The translations under genes were made by a program, and so were the position numbers. A DNA stretch of 64,000 bases, from the NCBI GenBank assembly GCA_030844895.1, contig CM061223.1, positions 11,543,994 through 11,607,993 on the forward strand, written 5' to 3'. This DNA is from Ambrosia x helenae. Taxonomy: Eukaryota > Streptophyta > Magnoliopsida > Asterales > Asteraceae. The notes under the pieces are model-generated. The model saw only the letters and a program-made list of their open reading frames with translations. It searched no databases and had not been told where the DNA came from. Below, piece by piece: positions 21,801 through 32,649 of the stretch; the stretch's first letter is position 1, and every line of letters starts with the position of its first letter.

Positions 21801-24588
21801 ATAAAATTAAATAAAAAAAGTCAACTTAAATTCTAGAGGTGGCAATTTCAACCCGTTAGCTTATGAAATGTGGTCAACTTGGGTCAGGATTTAAATCAAA
21901 TAGTTTAGATAAGGAATGGTTCAAATGGGTCGAACAGGATCGCCCAAAGTTTACCTTTGATTCAAACAATCTCCTTTATTTATGTAATACGAATCTATAT
22001 TCAGTCAAATGTAAAAATAGTGGTTATGTAATCTTAATTACCACATTGATTATATATGTATGCAACTATAATAAAAAGAGAAAATTTGTGAGAAGCGCGA
22101 GAAACCATCAAGACGCGCCACATGAACCACTGTACCATAAGGGGAGGGGTAAATGTGAGCGACTAAAAATGTAAAATTTTAGTAGGGAAGATTTTGGCAG
22201 GGAAGACACGTAGCGTTGATGCACCATTGTATGGGTTAGAGTTAGACACAAATGGATTCTGACGCACCGTTATGTGTACCACTTCATCAACGCTTTAACA
22301 AAAGTTTTTTTTTTTTTTTAATTTAGTAATACTATGCTCGAATTAAAGAGAACAAATGCTCGGTTTTATGGTATAACTTTATTTAAAATAAACAAAAGAG
22401 AACAAAATGCTCAGTTTTATGTCATAACTTTATTTAAAATAAACAACGAAGTATATAATAGTTATTTGCGTTTGTATAAAATGGTATCAAAAGTTAACAA
22501 CTGTGGATATTCCCCTTTTTGCCCCTCCAAGCCACAACCAACTCCCATTTAATTACAAGATTGCCATCACCTCGTCGGCTCATCTTAGCCATCAATGGTC
22601 TAGATTTCTTCTTACCCTTCTTAGGAATTTGAGTGCTTTTATTTAGACCTTCCAAATATATGAATATGTGTGTGTAAGATAGACAAACAAATGTTTGTGT
22701 GTCAACCTAGGCCTTTTTTTTTTTTTTTTTGCTATACAAACCCGCCCAAACTACCAATCTTGCCACCTCTAGGATTTTCTATTGATGAAAGATCTTACCA
22801 GGATTGATCAAAGTGTACATGTGGATAACGAACCACCACAGGTTGAATAGGATAACCAGGAATAAATGCACCATGCTGGAAATTAATAAGCAGCCTTCCA
22901 TTGGTTGTAGTTCCCTCGGGAAATAAAAGTAGTCGAGGAAATCTGTCGCTGGAGGCCTTTCTCTGTATTCACACCCTTAAAGGCACATTTCTGTATCAAA
23001 TTGCATATACACATCGAATACAAAAAACAAATCTATTTTCAAAGTATTTCATGGGCAAAATACTTCATTTTACAACCAGTTGTCTTAAGACTTAAAAGGG
23101 TGTTTGGCTATGCATTTTGGAACTAATTTTAAACAGATATTGATTAGATAATCAGTTTTGGTTAATCAGTCATACGAGCTGCAAGGTAACTGAAAATTTA
23201 AGGGTAAACTAAAATAACTTATTACCCCTTTTCGGTATGATTTCCATTTCACAACGGTCTCTACCTTTTCACAAAATGTCATTTGTGGTTATCTTTTAAT
23301 TAAATTCATTTTTTATATATATTTAAATTTTTCATTAAAAATAAAGGATAAATTACATAAGGACAGTAGGTAGGCGGGCAACAAGTTGCGCCGCCACCCC
23401 TTTCTGGATAGTATAATTTTGTAAACATTAAACATCTGTTTTTTAATTCCGTACAAAAGAAGCACGTCCCATATTTTACGCCATTTGCATACATGACTAT
23501 CTAATTCTTTTGATCATCTAATATGACATAATCACTTTCAAACTACGCCCTAAATCTTGAAAGGCCCCGTGTTTCACATAAAAATTCAAGCATGTGAACC
23601 GGGAGATAGTTGAAGGCAAGATATCGGCCGTAACATCTAAATAACAAATGCATCAAGAAAAGGTAACAAACATTACCTTTATTTCATTTACAGCATGCTT
23701 CCGAGATTGTTGTGAAAACCGATTCACATATATCACCTACGCATCAACAAATAAAATAACAAGCTTGATAAACATTTACTATATTAATACCGGCACAACC
23801 ACAGCCACATATAAAGCACAAGTATGAACAAACCTGCATAGCTCTAATAATAGTACCAACAAAGGGCATCGAATCATGGGACTCAGACGCAACAATCGTC
23901 GGATACAATTCATAAAAAAAGAATATCGGATCAATATACGACACATGATTAGACACAAGGATAGGCGCAATCTCCCTCGGAGCCGGTTTCCCCTTTCGCT
24001 TTATCCAATGATACCTACAAACAAAACCAATTAATCCCATCAAAAACAATCTCAAACATTCCGAAAAAAAAAAAAAAGTCAACCAATGTTAGTGATCATA
24101 CATATAACATACCCAAATGAAAACAAAATCCCCCTAGTACACAATCTAGTAATCCACATAACTCTACACCTCCATTTAGGCATTGGATTCTGCTTATCTT
24201 TCCATCCATTCAAAGCAGTTTTTGTAGCAACATAACCAATAGCCAAACACAATCCAAACAACACAAGCCTAACTATAGCTACAGGAACACAAACCAACAC
24301 TTTAATCCACTCATAAACCCCTTCAACTTTAGGTGTATGGTTCCTAAACGGATCCACAGTTGTTGACCCGGGAACTTCAAACCCATTTGACCCAATAAAC
24401 CCATATGGGTCCTGATCATAACCCACTTGGGAATTGCCTAAATTCACACACTGTTCATCCCTATGCGTTTCTTGATCCGTTTCTTGATTATTTAAAGATT
24501 CTTGATCATCTACGTGTATAATAAGGTGTGGATTGGAATCTGAACAAGAGATTAAAGGGGTCTTGAGATCTTTATCTTCTGCAGCCAT
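18865..24588 (-). CDS. LPEAT2: Lysophospholipid acyltransferase with C-terminal EF-hands (LPEAT2-like)
   Basis: Exons, 5' to 3': 24113-24588, 23834-24014, 23677-23736, 22799-22962, 21690-21753, 21503-21571, 21314-21409, 21188-21232, 20866-20936, 19829-19895, 19602-19652, 19402-19512, 19129-19176, 18865-19038. All introns are GT-AG and phases join to 558 codons; Arabidopsis LPEAT2 is about 540. It should acylate lysophosphatidylethanolamine and related lysolipids in endomembranes. A hydrophobic segment spans about 96-124. The acyltransferase motif NHVSYID (H182, D187) and FPEGTTTNG (253-261) are intact. Three EF-hand loops follow: a degenerate one at 437-448, D474-E485 (DIDEDRYISMQE, Arg where Gly is usual) and a canonical D510-D521 (DGDADGRISKGD). 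The start MAAEDKD fits family N-termini and has context caATGGCT; an in-frame upstream ATG at 24760-24762 could add 58 residues. Confidence 0.95.
21833..22772. mobile_element. Putative hAT-like non-autonomous element in acyltransferase intron 4
   Basis: A perfect 13-bp terminal inverted repeat, CTAGAGGTGGCAA, bounds 940 bp inside the intron between exons 4 and 5. The interior is non-coding and has GGGTCAAC/GGTCGAAC-type strings typical of common plant hAT-derived repeats, plus T-runs near 22305 and 22710. No convincing 8-bp duplication is visible at the flanks (ttaaattc and ggattttc share only part). Other short stretches of the same style occur at about 19223-19260 and 20445-20745 in other introns. 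Confidence 0.55.
23373..23407 (+). repeat. Dispersed hairpin-bearing motif, copy 2 (acyltransferase intron 3)
   Basis: ggcgggcaacaagttgcgcc then gccacccctttctgg. The arms ggcgg-gcaac and gttgc-gccgcc can pair around a two-base loop. It matches the copy at 18001-18036. Confidence 0.5.
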
Positions 24589-24762
24589 TGATTGAATAAA
24601 GATTGGGGTTTTGGAGTCAAAGTTTGTAACTTTATTGCAAAATATGTGTATGTATGGAATAGAGGAGTGGGTGTGTTTGAATTGATGGCCCTGAATTAAG
24701 GATTTTGAGATTAGTGTGATGTAAACATGTAATGGAATTGTGGGTAGAGAAATGTAGACCAT

Positions 24763-25223
24763 GAAATAAAAGGATTGCGTGTATTGTGTTATGATGTCAT
24801 ATTAAGTTGGGACAATATCATGGTGTCACCTGGATCTTAGATTTTGGTGAGTGTGAAGGCGTGATTGTTTTGTATAGTGGATCAATCATGTACAACAGAT
24901 GTATCGTAATGACTGCATAGCGTCGAATACTGATCCTGTCCCGTCTTGATCCTGATCCCGAATCGAACCGATACCGAACCGAGGGTGTTCGGTATCGGTA
25001 CGCACATTTAGAGGTTTTCGGTTTCAGTATTATCGGTATTGGTACGGGATCGGTATGGTATTGGTATTTTAAGGTAAAATACAGATACCATACCGGTACT
25101 GTACCAATACCGAACCGTATGCTTTCAATATCGGTATTAGTATTGGGTTTAAGGAGTTTTCGGAATCAGTATCGGTTGAGGTTTATGATTTTGGTAAATA
25201 ATATAATATATTTTGGTGAATAA
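24763..25223. other. Upstream region of the acyltransferase gene, with a GGTATCGG-rich repeat
   Basis: No gene is seen. About 24925-25170 is a dispersed repeat rich in accgatacc/ggtatcggt. It includes a perfect 13-bp inverted repeat (accgataccgaac at 24967-24979, gttcggtatcggt at 24987-24999). The acyltransferase promoter should lie in 24590-25000 on the minus strand; no clear TATA box was found. Confidence 0.55.
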
Positions 25224-25843
25224 TCTATATCTATAATAAACCAAAGCATTTTTAATGACATGTCATAATATTATGCAATCTCTCTTTTAAGAGATGCCAC
25301 ATAGGATGTGATATGGCAACTCTAGACCAATTAAAAAAATATGGTTTAAATATGATTTCACATAAACTATTAAATACCTAATCTACTAAATATAAATATT
25401 AAAACTTTATTATTTTCTCTCTCATGTTTCCTCTCATAACTTTTAAATGTTAATATCTTTTATTTACGAGATTTTTTAAAGAAAAAAATTACACCAAATT
25501 AACGAGCGTTTTATTATCTTTCCAACGAGTACCATGGTGTTATATAAAAAACAGAGAAAAAAACGACTATTTTTTGTAACCCGACAGGTATTGTGTCAGG
25601 TTTGGAATTAGTTTAAAAAATTTTTGGGTTTGGGTCGGGCCTGGGATTAGGTGATACCCGACCCAATTACCCTTTTTTTTATATTAGAATATGATAACTT
25701 ATGACAGAGATTTGTTTAAAATAATAATAATAATATTCATTAATCATATATTGGTAGATGCCATTTTTATAGTTTAGATACTTCTAATTTTACTGACTTT
25801 ACTTAGATTTCTCAACCCGGGACGCTCTCGGGGTATAAACTAG
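25224..25843 (+). mobile_element. Non-autonomous Helitron 1
   Basis: It starts TCTATATCTATAATAAACC after an A and ends CTAG. A GC-rich hairpin (cccgggacgctctcgggg, 25816-25833) sits 6 bp before the CTAG, the classic Helitron 3' structure. The 620-bp interior is AT-rich and non-coding. Helitron 2, of the same family, begins at the next base. Confidence 0.88.
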
Positions 25844-26559
25844 TCTATACATATAATAAACCAAAACCATTTTAATGACATGGCATTCAAAGAAGATATT
25901 CTCTTCATTGAGTGTGTCATGTGTCATCCCATGTGGCAAGGGCTTTATTTTAGGAAAATAATAATTTAAAATTTAAAAACAAAATTAGATTTTTATCTCT
26001 AATGTTTCCTCCCATAACTTTTAAACGTTAATGTTTTTTATATACGAGATTTTTTAAAGAAAAAAATTACACCAAATTAACGAGCGTTTTATTATCTTTC
26101 CAACGAGTACCATAGTGCTATATAAAAAACGGAGAAAAAAACGTTTTATTATCTTTTCAACGGGTACCATAGTGCTATATAAAAAACGGAGAAAAAAACG
26201 ACTATTTTTTGTGTGGTTTTGTTCGTACAGGAAAAAAAACACAAAGTGTTCAGGTTATTCATTAATCATGTATAGGCAAGTCATTAGTTATGTTCAAACC
26301 AGTAAATATGAATTTTATTTACAACATGTGTTAGCATTGGAGTTGTACATTGTTTTAGGTTAGGTTTTAATATTAGAGTTATTATACATTGTTTAAGGTT
26401 ATACACTAACATTGGAGATACATTGTTAATTGTTTTAGGTTAAATGTTATCCGAAGCTTTCCTGCATGTAACTGTAAAACGCATCAGCCTATTTCAGATG
26501 TAAAATTGATATTTCAAATTAGATTTCTCAACCCGGGACGCTCCCGGGATATAATCTAG
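25844..26559 (+). mobile_element. Non-autonomous Helitron 2, joined to Helitron 1
   Basis: It starts TCTATACATATAATAAACC immediately after the CTAG of Helitron 1. It ends with a hairpin (cccgggacgctcccggga, 26532-26549), then tataat and CTAG, followed by T. The pair therefore has A before and T after, as expected for insertion between A and T. It contains a 57-bp internal tandem duplication (26085-26141 and 26142-26198) that Helitron 1 has once. A reversed relative lies near 52030-52240. Confidence 0.88.
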
Positions 26560-26951
26560 TATAACGAATAAAACATAATATAATATAGGCTAATAGTTGT
26601 TGATTGGTTGTGTATTTACTTTTCTTAATAAAATGATGTACATACTTCTCATTAAAGGGTGTGTTTTCAAGAACATTCCATCACTATGTAAAAGTTAAAG
26701 TGGCGGATGTTCTAGTTTGTTGTAGTTGCAAAAAGGTTAAATGATAAGATTTCTAAGATTAAAATCACATTATCTGTCCTAATTTAACAACTTGAAAAGG
26801 ATCTATTTCTAATCCGAATTAACAAGTCATCCTTCGTCATCGTAATGGACTAATTTTATTATTAAACTCTTTGTCGTTTCTAGCCCTACAAATGATAACA
26901 TACTCATATCCTCTGTTGACAATTTGACATTAACCCCAATTCACCATATCA
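26560..26951. other. AT-rich spacer
   Basis: About 390 bp between Helitron 2 and the copia element. No feature was recognised. Confidence 0.5.
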
Positions 26952-26956
26952 ACACA

Positions 26957-27133
26957 TGAGTTAAAATAGCACCAATCTTGGCAATAACTATGATAGATAG
27001 GTTGATTGACGATATTAATTGTATAGATTAATTAGATTGATTCATTTCCATATTTACGAGTCAATGACTCTATATATTGTAATGCTTATCACACATAATG
27101 ATTCAATCAGTAAATACAATAATATCTTCCTAT
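26957..27133 (+). repeat. Copia 5' LTR
   Basis: It shares aatagcaccaatcttggcaa onward with the 3' LTR, through aatatcttcctat. A TATATAT box lies at 27071-27077 and is the probable promoter. The TG start is preceded by ACACA. Confidence 0.85.
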
Positions 27134-27134
27134 A

Positions 27135-27146
27135 TGGTATCACGAG
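27135..27146 (+). other. Copia primer-binding site
   Basis: TGGTATCACGAG next to the 5' LTR resembles the initiator-methionine tRNA complement TGGTATCAGAGC with a changed 3' half. Confidence 0.75.
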
Positions 27147-27341
27147 ACTAGGTCTCGATCCTCTTCAACCTCTGCCGGCCCTACCTCTTTTTGTCGCAAC
27201 CCTCACCACCGATTTCTGCAGCCTCGCTTCTGCAAAATCTCGGTTTCTTTCTGCAACCTCGTCCCTTCTTCTGTCTTTCTGCAGATTCTCGGCTTCTTTC
27301 TGCAGCCAGTTTCTGCTTTCCGCCCACCCCAGTCATCTACC

Positions 27342-28423
27342 ATGGATCCCAAAATACATCCCGCCATGACCGTTACCAATATCAAAAACATCATACCCAT
27401 AATTCTGGAAGATGAATCTTCCCATTACGCCACATGGACTGCCCTCTTTGAGGTCCATTGTCGTGCGTACCAGGTTCACACCCACCTACAACCTCGTCCC
27501 GTCACCTCTGTCCCTGCCAGCTCCTCCTCTGAACCTGAAGCGGCCACAGCCCTTGCGGCCACAGCCGAAGTTGATGCCCTCTGGTCCCTGCTAGATGCCA
27601 TCGTCTTGCAGTGGATTTACGGCACCATCTCCAAACGGCCAAACCCCTTCTCCATATCATACTTGTTCCTGGCCAAACTGCCCACGAAGCTTGGCTGGCC
27701 ATCGCCAACCACTTCAACGACAACAAAAGTGTCCGCCAAATCCACCTTCAACAACAATTCTCCAACCTCCATCTAGAGGCCTTTCCGAGTATGGCCGCGT
27801 ATTGTCAACAGGCTAAAACCCTTGCCGACCAATTGAATAATGTTGGGGCACCTGTCGACAATCAACGCCTGGCCATGCAACTCTTGGCTGGCCTCACAGA
27901 GGCATACGAAAGCATACAAACAGTTCTGCAGAATCAGGACCCCCTTCCGCCCTTCAGTGAGTGTCGCTCTCGTCTCACCATGGCTGAATCAACCAAGAAA
28001 ACCACATCTGCCCGGGCTGCTGCCACTTCAGCCACCGCCCTGGCTGCTACAACAGCCACGCAACCACCTGCTTCACCTGCTCATAGTAACCGTGGCAGCC
28101 CATCCTCTGGCCGTGGACGTGACAGATCTAGGGGTCGCGGACGCAACCCGGGCCACAGCAACAACACATACGGATCTACACCACAGCATCCTTACATTGT
28201 TTTCCCAAACTCCTGGGCCGCAAATCAGTGGAGCTCGATTCTTAATAACAACCGCCAGTCATGGACTCCTCAATCGAGCACACCACCATGTCCATATCCC
28301 TCTGCACCACGATCTAACCAATCTTCTACAGGTATCCTAGGGGCGGCTCCTGACCAAACATACACCGCCACCTTGACTCCAACTGATATTCAACAAGCTT
28401 TGTATGCTTTATCCCTCCAGTAA
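27342..28423 (+). pseudogene. Copia gag, frameshifted and ended by a stop
   Basis: It starts MDPKIHPAMTVTNIKNIIP at 27342. The frame changes near 27635, after LQWIYGTIS, and continues in the 27611 frame with AHEAWLAIANHFNDNKSVRQ and CQQAKTLADQLNNVG, the usual copia gag core. A Gly/Arg-rich tract (GRGRDRSRGRGR, near 28110) takes the place of a CCHC knuckle, which is not seen. A TAA at 28421-28423 separates it from the protease in the same frame; copia gag and pol normally form one ORF, so this is a disabling mutation. Confidence 0.88.
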
Positions 28424-29944
28424 CCAGATCCGCACGGTGTCATGGACACCGGGGCATCGGGTCACATGAAAACACCCCAAGGTATTGACTTCCCGTCTAA
28501 TTTTAATACTTGTACTAACAAATATATTATTGTTGGAAATGGCACGACCATTCCGGTGATTGGCCAAGGCAACCTGACCCTACCCCCACCCTTCCCGCCT
28601 TTCAAACTAAATAATGTCCTTTTTGCCCCAAACCTAATCAAAACCCTTATTTCTGTCCGAAAACTTACAACTGATAATTTATTGTCCATTGAATTTGACC
28701 CTTTCGGTTTTACTGTGAAGGACCTCAAGACCAAGGCACACCTCCTTAGATGCAATAGCTCGGGCGACCTGTACCCGCTGACAGCTCCTATTCTTACGCA
28801 AAATGCATCCACTGCTTTTGTGACTATCACTCAAGACTGTTGGCATCAACGACTTGGACACTCGGGCTTCTCAACTTTGCATTCGTTACTTTTACCTATT
28901 TCTAGTTCATCAAATAATAATACCAAAACATTATGTCAAGCTTGTGTGTTTGGTAAAAGTACTCGTTTTCCATTTTTTGATTCATGTAATCGTACATCTT
29001 CACCTTTTGATATAATTCACAGTGATCTATGGACATCCCCCGTGCCTAGCACAGGGGGACATCGTTATTATGTTTTGTTTTTGGATGACTTTACCAATTT
29101 CCTATGGACATTCCCACTCACCAATAAATCTCATGTTTTCTCCATCTTCTCAATTTTTAATAATTACATAACCACCCAATTTAGCAGCAAACTAAAACAA
29201 TTTCAATGCGACAATGGCAAGGAGTACGACAACCGCTCCTTCCATGACTTTTGTCGTCTCAACGGCATGCACTTTCGTTTTTCTTGCCCCTACACCTCTT
29301 CCCAAAATGGCAAAGCGGAGCGTAAAATTCGCACTATTAACAATATGATACGTTCGCTTCTTGCCCAATCCTCTCTACCTCCCTCCTTCTGGCACCACGC
29401 CCTTGAAACCGCTACCTATCTCCTCAACATTATCCCAAACAAACACCAACAATTCCTCTCTCCCACCACTCGCCTATACAATTGTGACCCCACCTATGAA
29501 CACCTTCGTGTGTTCGGGTGCCTATGCTACCCACTTCTACCATCCACCACCATACACAAACTTGCAAACCGCTCCAAACCTTGTGTCTTTCTCGGATACC
29601 CACCAAATCACCGTGGCTACCGATGTTTAGACCTCTAAACCAACACCATGTTCGTCTCTCGTCACGTACACTTCGAAGAGACTATTTTCCCTTATACCAC
29701 CACACTACCACCAACACCCAACTCCTATGACTTCCTCGACACCACCTTTAACCCCTTACTTTGAGACCATGTTCACTCCCCATCACCGCCTCCCTTGAAC
29801 CTGACTCCAACTCAGCCCACCCATCCTTCTGACAGCCTACCTTCCGCAACCAACCAGCCCACGCCATCTCCCCCTCCCAACATACCAATGACTCAACAGC
29901 CACCCACTCCTCCTCGGGTCATTCACAACCTGTTCGAACCATGC
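28424..29944 (+). pseudogene. Copia protease and integrase
   Basis: The frame 28442-29638 opens at the protease active site, MDTGASGHM. The integrase has an HHCC finger (HQRLGH, later CQACVFGK) and a catalytic core with aspartates in HSDLW and QCDNGKEY and a glutamate in GKAERKIR; the D-D-E triad is present. FLGYPPNHRGYRC marks the end of integrase. A TAA at 29636-29638 and another stop near 29762 break the linker before the nested insertion at 29944/29945. Confidence 0.9.
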
Positions 29945-32649
29945 TGTGACATCCGCCACCTTCGTCTTTCCTCTAGTTGACGAAAATAGTCCTTCAAAAA
30001 TGTCCATTATAAACCCGACAAGTTTCGCCGTTTTAAAAAAAATTTTAATTTTTAAGGCGAATTAAAAATTTTAGCATTTATTATAGATCGGGTATAAGTT
30101 TTAATCAAATGCGTAAGTGAAACGTAGTCGTAAAAGATCTTATAAAAAAATTTAGTTTTATAAAACTTTAAAAACAATTTGGTTAAATAACATTAACTTG
30201 GTTAGTATCGTATAAGGGGAAAAACTAACTAAATAATAAAGAAATTAACTAGGTTTAACATGGAGGGACCAAATCTGTCAAAACCCCAAACTTTTAAAAC
30301 AACTTGTGCCTCCTTCCCTGAATCCGTTTTTCCGGCGCAAGATCCGGCCACCGGAGATTTTCCGGCGAAACATAAAAATCCGGTTTTAAGGTTCCTAACC
30401 GTTCAAAAGTCATTCCAAAACGTTTCTCCATCATATACCAACGTTTTCATATGATTAATTAGTCCATAACGCTGTTTTTAGTGAGTAATTAATCGAGTTT
30501 ATAGCTATAACCGTCGTTTATTTAAGACCCATTCAAAACGCATGTTTCAATCGACCCTATATAAATTAATCTTACCATTTCGTTTCTGCATCATTAATCA
30601 ACTCAAACCCACAAAAATCTGAAGCAAAATCGCGCCCAAAGCCTTGCAGATCGGCCTTCATAGTTGCGGCCTGCACATGTTCTTTTCAACCTTTAAAACG
30701 CGGATGTAAGTATCAATTCTTGGTGCCGTTTTGATTTGTAATCGTTTATCTTTAAGAGCCCTCAATTACAGACCTCTCATCTAGTCTAAATCGGATTATT
30801 AAAAATTCTAGGTTTAGGGTTTTGGCTAGTGAAGATTGGGGAAGAAGATGAGTATGAATATCATGTTAAATATTATTTGATTCTAAAGAAATCAACAAAA
30901 GATGCTATAGAGTAGTGGTTAGTGTGTGTGCTTTGTCCAGCCAAGAACCGGGTTCGAGTCCCACTACCCACGGGTCTGGCTTATTTATTTTTTTTGTCTT
31001 TATTTTCCTTTAAATATCATTATATATATGTAATATTCTTATAATATTCATAATAAATTCACCTTTTGCCCAAAAATTATGAAAATTTAGGTGTAGCTTC
31101 TTGATAGCTCATAGAAAATTTTCATATTTTTAGTTTTCTGAAAAATATCTATTTTTATGATTTTATTAATTTAAATTGTTTTAATCATAATTAATTGATA
31201 AAAAATTCATTTTTAATGATTTTTATCTCAAAATTTTTGATAAATTATTTCTAATCATCATGAACTTAATTAAAAATTATTGGTTCAGAAAACTTTTATT
31301 TTTATTGATTTCCCTATTTTTAATCATTTAAACATGATTTAATCGTATTAAATCAGTTTTAAATATAAATAAGTTTATAAAAATTATGGGAAAATTATTG
31401 TTGTTAGTTTACATCAGAAAGTGTCCAATTCCTACAAAAATAGCATTTTTGGATCATGTCTTGTATTATTAGTCTTATTTATCAATTACGGCATAATTAC
31501 ACGTTTATTTATTTATACTGTTACAACCTCTATTTTACAAATATTTTTCTTATAAAATAAAAATTTCCTATGATTAAAAGTCGTTGTTATCATTGATGGA
31601 TCTTTGAGTAACTCATAACTATTTATTTCAATATTTATGATTATTGTATTTATTTACAATAATTAGTTAAAGTAATTAACTAAATTATTTTGTCTTAATT
31701 ATTTAAACATATTTTTAATTAAATACTCAATTGGTAATAGTTATATTATTTAAACCACATTTACAACCTTTCATATATTATTTGAGATATACAACTTTTA
31801 CATTAACGCGACTTATCATAAAAACTCTAATTCCCCAAATCGACTTAGCAAACCCTAATGCCTTAGACCCTAGTTACCTTAGACTTTTTAGACATTTCCT
31901 TATTAGTATTATTACATATTATAGGTTGAATTCCTCGGAATTCCCATTACTTAGCTCACGACCGCTTAAGTTGGATTTTGCTCGCTTTCGCAACTGTGAG
32001 TATATCTTTCCCCTTTTTACTGTTTTACTATTTTTGGGGTGACTCATGTACTTATTATCAAGTTTCTATTACTTCTTACTAAAATAGCAATTCTCATGTG
32101 TGTTTGCTTTATGTTAATTTGTGTGTCTATGACTTGTCAAAATCATTAACCTTTGAGGGCCTGGCATTTCAATGAATAGTACTATGGTATATACCCCTTG
32201 TGACTCTGTTGAGAGACCTTGGTCATTGTCTTGTGATTCATATTACTAAAAATGTTTTTGATTCTTGATTCTTGATACTTATCTAGGGTTGATTTTGAAC
32301 GGATATTACTTATTACATAATTGCAAACAGTATACAACACATGAATTGCGAAACACTTTTCTACTATATGTATACAATCAGGGTATGCTCACCAATACAT
32401 TTTGTATTGACCAAAACGTTTTCGTACATGTTTCAGGTTGTTTTGAGATGCATTCTTTAAGCTTTCGGATTTATATTTAGATTTTGTTTCATTGTATTTC
32501 AATTTAGTTGGCAGTTAGAATCGTTGTATTTCATTTCAATGTAATAAATTATTTAAATCAATGTATTCAAATTTGCACTTTAGTCCATGAGCTATTGAAC
32601 AATCGTCACTACACACCTCGATGTTTCCGCCATCGGTTGGGGTGTACCA
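29945..32649 (+). repeat. LARD 5' LTR
   Basis: 2,705 bp from TGTGACATCCGCC to GGGGTGTACCA. A putative TATA box (TATATAAA) lies at 30558-30565. It contains a tRNA-like segment at 30901-30970. Short frames such as 30260-30454 recur identically in the other LTR simply because the LTRs are identical; they have no protein features. Confidence 0.93.
30901..30970 (+). other. tRNA-like (Pol III promoter-like) segment in LARD 5' LTR
   Basis: gatgctatagagtagtggtt onward contains an A-box-like tagagtagtgg (30908-30918) and a perfect B box GGTTCGAGTCC (30951-30961), at tRNA-like spacing, with a T-arm-like ggg-ttcgagt-ccc. The acceptor ends do not pair, so it is not a functional tRNA. It looks like a captured tRNA or a SINE head. 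The following T-run (tttttttt near 30989) could act as a Pol III terminator. Confidence 0.65.

Noticed and set aside
24079..24762. A longer acyltransferase N-terminus starting at 24762
   Set aside because: The frame is open, but the added residues look like untranslated leader and family proteins start near MAAEDKD; kept only as an alternative.
27191..27816. Extra overlapping proline/serine-rich plus-strand frames in the copia gag region
   Set aside because: They are alternative frames of the C-rich gag coding sequence.
30901..30970. A functional tRNA gene
   Set aside because: The B box is perfect, but the acceptor ends do not pair and the anticodon arm is poor.
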